Assembly (NCBI GenBank): GCA_947177925.1
Contig: CAMWWJ010000159.1
Coordinates: 1 to 7,567 of the forward strand
Direction of reading: 5' to 3'
Length of the DNA stretch: 7,567 bases
From: an uncultured Lachnospiraceae bacterium
GTDB lineage: Bacteria; Bacillota; Clostridia; Lachnospirales; Lachnospiraceae
Positions 5,482 through 7,567 of the stretch are shown in pieces (position 1 is the stretch's first letter; every line of letters starts with the position of its first letter). The notes below the pieces were generated by a model. The model saw only the letters and a list, made by a program, of their open reading frames with translations, was not told the DNA's origin and searched no databases. Made by a program: the position numbers and the translations under genes.

Positions 5482-6300
5482 CTATATATAATACCGCTCT
5501 AATATCTCATTCCCAATCTGTGCCGTTCCCTTACGGACAAATCCACATTTTTCGCAGATGCGTACAGAGGAAAGATTCTCCTTATGCACAAAGGCATTAA
5601 AATGCTGAAAGCCTATTTCTTCTCTTCCATATTGCAGAATTTCCTTGCAGACCTCGGTTGCATAGCCTTTATTCTGATAAGGCTTTCCTATCACATAGCC
5701 AAGCTCGGGCTCTTCATATTCTTCCCTGTGGCTGATGCCTGCCCGTCCGATAATCCGACCGGTCTCTTTTTCTTCTACAATCCAGAGCCCATATCCGTAA
5801 AAGCCATATACATTTTTAATATACGCCTCTGTATATTCTGCTTCTTTCCGCTTGTCCTCATATAATCCTTCCATATAGCGGGTTATAGAAGGGTGTTCAT
5901 AAACCTTGTATAGTGCATCCAAATCCTCTAAAGTCATTTCCCGAACCCTGCACCGCTTTGTATCCAGTATGTGCCAGGGAATATGATGAAAACGTTTATA
6001 GACCTGCTCCAAATAGAGCATCTCCACACCTTCCAGAGTTGTAATTGCATAAACTGCCTTTGGAAAAGACTTAGAAGGATCCAGCGCATTTAAGTGAACT
6101 AAAAATGCAATTCCCTTTTTCAAGGCTTCTTCATAAAAGTCTTCCCTGTCAGTAATAAGCAATGCATGCTCTTTCCCATATTGAAACAGCTCGTCCTTTT
6201 TTTCAGCTTTTACTATTATCTCTTTATTTTTTTGTACAAAAACATCGACTTGTTCCTGGGGAACTGCCGGACTTAACGCCAGTACGATTCGATTTATCAA
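5482..6300 (-). CDS. GNAT family N-acetyltransferase with an extra N-terminal domain
   Basis: This is a 272-residue protein. The C-terminal part (about 117-272) is a RimJ/RimL-like GNAT domain that would move an acetyl group from acetyl-CoA to an amine; the substrate is unknown. It begins CRVREMTLEDLDALYKVYEH and includes the acetyl-CoA loop YQNKGYA (208-214) and the typical ENLSSVRICEKCGF (241-254). The first 115 residues are not GNAT. They contain ALLITDREDFYEEALKKGIA (46-65) and LEQVYKRFHHIPWHILDTKR (97-116), which resemble a HAD-like or regulatory module I associate with clostridial GNAT proteins. No catalytic Asp motif of a HAD phosphatase is evident. Start choice: a TTG at 6300 follows AGGCGG five bases upstream, an in-frame TAG lies 12 bases upstream of the TTG, and the next in-frame Met is residue 94. 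It lies 136 bases upstream of glnK, which has its own promoter, so a nitrogen role is not implied. Confidence 0.9.
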   Translation of the reverse strand: MINRIVLALSPAVPQEQVDVFVQKNKEIIVKAEKKDELFQYGKEHALLITDREDFYEEALKKGIAFLVHLNALDPSKSFPKAVYAITTLEGVEMLYLEQVYKRFHHIPWHILDTKRCRVREMTLEDLDALYKVYEHPSITRYMEGLYEDKRKEAEYTEAYIKNVYGFYGYGLWIVEEKETGRIIGRAGISHREEYEEPELGYVIGKPYQNKGYATEVCKEILQYGREEIGFQHFNAFVHKENLSSVRICEKCGFVRKGTAQIGNEILERYYI

Positions 6301-6305
6301 GAAGA

Positions 6306-6311
6306 CCGCCT
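6306..6311 (-). promoter_or_regulatory. Weak ribosome binding site supporting a TTG start
   Basis: AGGCGG (one mismatch to AGGAGG) lies five bases before the TTG codon of the acetyltransferase gene. With an in-frame stop just upstream it fixes the start, and the weak site plus TTG suggests low translation. Confidence 0.65.
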
Positions 6312-6336
6312 ACTTTTCTAATTTCTATATAATTTT

Positions 6337-6365
6337 ATTATAGCACCTACAACACCTGTTTGAAA
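6337..6365 (-). promoter_or_regulatory. Extended -10 promoter of the acetyltransferase gene
   Basis: On the minus strand, TATAAT (6337-6342) is preceded by TGC, giving an extended -10 element. The -35 position, 17 bases upstream, reads TTTCAA and is poor. The predicted leader is about 30 bases. Confidence 0.7.
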
Positions 6366-6453
6366 ACAATAAAGATACTAATTTATAGAATTATTATGGT
6401 ATGCAAACATGCTTCTGACTGAAAATTGCTTTTCGCCCCACCGAACTGCTTAC

Positions 6454-6482
6454 TTGCTTTTTACACCGCCTTCCTTTAAAAT
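6454..6482 (+). promoter_or_regulatory. Probable sigma-A promoter of the cyclophilin gene
   Basis: TTGCTT (6454-6459) and TAAAAT (6477-6482) are spaced by 17 bases, upstream of the cyclophilin gene. A second, more distant candidate is TTGAAA (6360-6365) with TATAGA (6384-6389), 18 bases apart. Both lie in the divergent region shared with the acetyltransferase promoter. Confidence 0.6.
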
Positions 6483-6501
6483 AAGAAAAAAACATCTTAT
6501 T
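6480..6501. repeat. Inverted repeat overlapping the cyclophilin -10 box
   Basis: AATAAGA (6480-6486) and TCTTATT (6495-6501) form a perfect 7-bp inverted repeat around an 8-base A-rich spacer. It overlaps the end of the predicted -10 box and the likely transcription start. It could be a repressor site or a short 5' hairpin; the sequence does not decide. Confidence 0.4.
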
Positions 6502-6522
6502 AAATGAAAAGGAGACACCATT

Positions 6523-7044
6523 ATGGCTCAAAATCCAATCGTAACCATCACCATGGAAAACGGTGATATAATAAAGGCTGAATTATATCCCGAAATCGCA
6601 CCGATTTCTGTAAACAATTTTATCAGCCTGATTCAAAAAAACTTTTATGACGGTCTCATCTTTCACCGTGTCATAAAGGGCTTCATGATTCAGGGAGGCT
6701 GTCCGGAAGGCTCTGGTATGGGAGGTCCCGGCTACAGCATTCGGGGAGAGTTTTCTTCTAACGGCTATGATAACCAGTTAAAGCATACAGAAGGCATTCT
6801 TTCCATGGCAAGGAGCATGCACCCCAATTCAGCAGGCAGCCAGTTCTTTATCATGCACAAGACAAGTCCCCATTTAGACGGCGCTTATGCGGCATTTGGA
6901 AAGGTGATAGAAGGTATGGATGTGGTGAACCGCATTGCTGAAACAGCTACCGATTATTCCGACAGACCCCTTGAAAATCAAGTGATGCAGAGCGTTACTG
7001 TCGATACTTTCGGTGTAGAATATCCAGAACCGGAGAAGCTCTAA
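6523..7044 (+). CDS. Cyclophilin-type peptidyl-prolyl cis-trans isomerase
   Basis: This 173-residue single-domain protein is predicted to speed cis-trans isomerisation at proline bonds during protein folding in the cytoplasm; no signal peptide or membrane segment is seen. The motifs are complete: FHRVIKGFMIQGG (47-59) with catalytic Arg49, Phe54 and Gln57; GSQFFIM (105-111); and HLDGAYAAFGKVIEGMDVV (117-135). The place of the cyclosporin-contacting Trp of human cyclophilin A is His117, as in many bacterial members, so weak cyclosporin binding is expected. Length and motif order match small bacterial PpiA/PpiB-type enzymes. The ATG follows AAGGAG eight bases upstream. It is the only confident plus-strand gene and is transcribed divergently from the acetyltransferase. 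No strong terminator follows it; the 7045-7100 region has only weak inverted repeats. Confidence 0.97.
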   Translation: MAQNPIVTITMENGDIIKAELYPEIAPISVNNFISLIQKNFYDGLIFHRVIKGFMIQGGCPEGSGMGGPGYSIRGEFSSNGYDNQLKHTEGILSMARSMHPNSAGSQFFIMHKTSPHLDGAYAAFGKVIEGMDVVNRIAETATDYSDRPLENQVMQSVTVDTFGVEYPEPEKL

Positions 7045-7157
7045 GCAGTTTCGGGGAAAAGTATTATTCGGTACTGTTCAATACGGTTTTTATAAAATTT
7101 GTTGTCAATTTTTATCTTGAAGAACAACGTCAGACACTCCCTTGAAGATGTTTGCAT

Positions 7158-7253
7158 AACCCATTATCTCCTGAATTATTTTAATGTTCGTTTTATTTTC
7201 GCAAGACGCATGACCAAAAACGTGGCATCTGAAATGAGGGATGATAATGGGTT
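7158..7253. repeat. Interrupted inverted repeat with two arms on one axis
   Basis: AACCCATTATC (7158-7168) and GATAATGGGTT (7243-7253) are perfect 11-bp inverted copies. Inside them CGTTTT (7189-7194) and AAAACG (7217-7222) are also perfect and share exactly the same centre of symmetry. The DNA between the two blocks pairs poorly. It could be a decayed hairpin element, a structured RNA or a two-part protein site. No target-site duplication is visible at the ends. Confidence 0.45.
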
Positions 7254-7385
7254 CTCTATTTTCTTCTTGAGCTTTTTACTCTTCCTCTTAGTTATACCAT
7301 ACTTTATAGTTGAAATAGTTCTTTTTTTGATTTTTATCAGATTGGGAAGGAACCGCCTGCAAAGAAATATCATTTGAGACCAACA

Positions 7386-7419
7386 CAATAAAAGCGCCTG
7401 CATCACTGATACAAGCGCC
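7386..7419 (-). terminator. Intrinsic terminator of the RelE/ParE-like toxin gene
   Basis: In minus-strand RNA, GCGCUUGUAUCA pairs with the downstream UGAUGCAGGCGC (7394-7418) using G-U wobbles, giving about 11 bp with a tiny loop. It is followed by UUUUAUUGU. The wobbles work only in minus-strand RNA (they become C-A mismatches on the plus strand), which orients the terminator. It begins 13 bases after the toxin stop codon. Confidence 0.85.
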
Positions 7420-7431
7420 ATTTGTTTTCCA

Positions 7432-7567
7432 TTATTCGGATTCACCAAACAATATCTTCATGTAATCCCTTTTTTCCATAATAATCCTGATAACTTCTAT
7501 ATAGCTATCATACACACGATAGAATGCCTTATACTTTTTAAAATTGACTGCATAAAAACCGGTAAAG
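7432..7567 (-). CDS. RelE/ParE-family toxin, C-terminal part only (runs off the window)
   Basis: The last 44 codons of a minus-strand gene are visible, entering from the right edge, with stop TAA at 7432-7434. The peptide starts FTGFYAVNFKKYKAFYRV and continues with YIEVIRIIMEKRDYMKILFG. An FYAV/YRV strand pair, then YIEVIRI and a closing KRDY segment, is the usual C-terminal pattern of RelE/ParE-type toxins in type II toxin-antitoxin systems. RelE-like members cut mRNA at the ribosome and ParE-like members inhibit gyrase; this fragment cannot tell which applies. The cognate antitoxin, normally encoded just upstream, would lie beyond the right edge. A dedicated terminator follows. The family is recognised by pattern only, so a related small protein is possible. 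Confidence 0.72.
   Translation of the reverse strand, partial: FTGFYAVNFKKYKAFYRVYDSYIEVIRIIMEKRDYMKILFGESE

Larger units (their letters stand above)
7045..7431. other. 387 bases without a confident gene
   Basis: This stretch lies between the cyclophilin stop and the end of the partial toxin gene. An open frame on the plus strand (7099-7377, TTG start; internal ATG at 7210 giving 55 residues) ends in a very hydrophobic segment with a basic tail (IRLGRNRLQRN), as a small membrane protein might. However, neither start has a ribosome binding site, and phenylalanine and leucine codons are expected by chance in such T-rich DNA. The region also holds a dyad-symmetric inverted repeat (7158-7253) and the toxin gene's terminator (7386-7419). 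Confidence 0.5.

Noticed and set aside
7099..7377. Plus-strand small hydrophobic protein
   Set aside because: Neither the TTG nor the internal ATG has a ribosome binding site. The hydrophobic stretch is explained by T-rich DNA. Described in the region entry but not called as a gene.
7176..7448. Minus-strand open frame of 90 residues
   Set aside because: It begins inside the toxin gene in another frame, crosses that gene's terminator, and has no ribosome binding site or recognisable motif.

Overview
The window looks like a chromosomal segment from a low-to-moderate GC Firmicute, most likely a clostridial gut-type bacterium (Lachnospiraceae-like). This is an inference from strong AGGAGG-type ribosome binding sites, near-consensus TTGACA/TATAAT promoters, compact intrinsic terminators, and the protein flavour, especially the Amt pore sequence and the GNAT with an extra N-terminal module. 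No mobile element, CRISPR array, rRNA or tRNA gene was seen.

Layout from left to right. Positions 1-157 hold a terminator and a C-rich tract but no gene. On the minus strand are a methyl-accepting chemotaxis protein (158-2002) and, upstream of it, a membrane diguanylate cyclase with Cache, HAMP and GGDEF domains (2185-3465) behind a good sigma-A promoter. These two may be co-transcribed, since no terminator separates them. Next on the minus strand is a nitrogen module: a PII signal protein (glnK-type, 5007-5345) followed by an ammonium transporter (amtB-type, 3659-4864) with a clear terminator behind it. A GNAT acetyltransferase with a TTG start (5482-6300, minus) lies upstream of glnK. A divergent promoter region (6301-6522) separates it from a plus-strand cyclophilin-type peptidyl-prolyl isomerase (6523-7044). 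A 387-base stretch without a confident gene (7045-7431) contains an inverted-repeat structure and the terminator of a RelE/ParE-like toxin gene that enters from the right edge (7432-7567, minus).

How the genes work together: GlnK senses 2-oxoglutarate and ATP/ADP and normally gates the Amt channel by inserting its T-loop into the cytoplasmic pore mouths. The GGDEF protein and the chemoreceptor would link external signals to c-di-GMP and to motility. The remaining genes look like independent single-gene units.

The most interesting signals are in the non-coding DNA of the glnK-amtB operon. A consensus promoter is followed almost at once by an 18-bp hairpin with a U-tract, before the glnK ribosome binding site. 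A second U-tract hairpin, with overlapping alternative hairpins, sits between glnK and amtB. This suggests premature-termination (attenuation) control at two points, but the sequence alone does not show which factor would act. I found no convincing wholly undescribed protein system.
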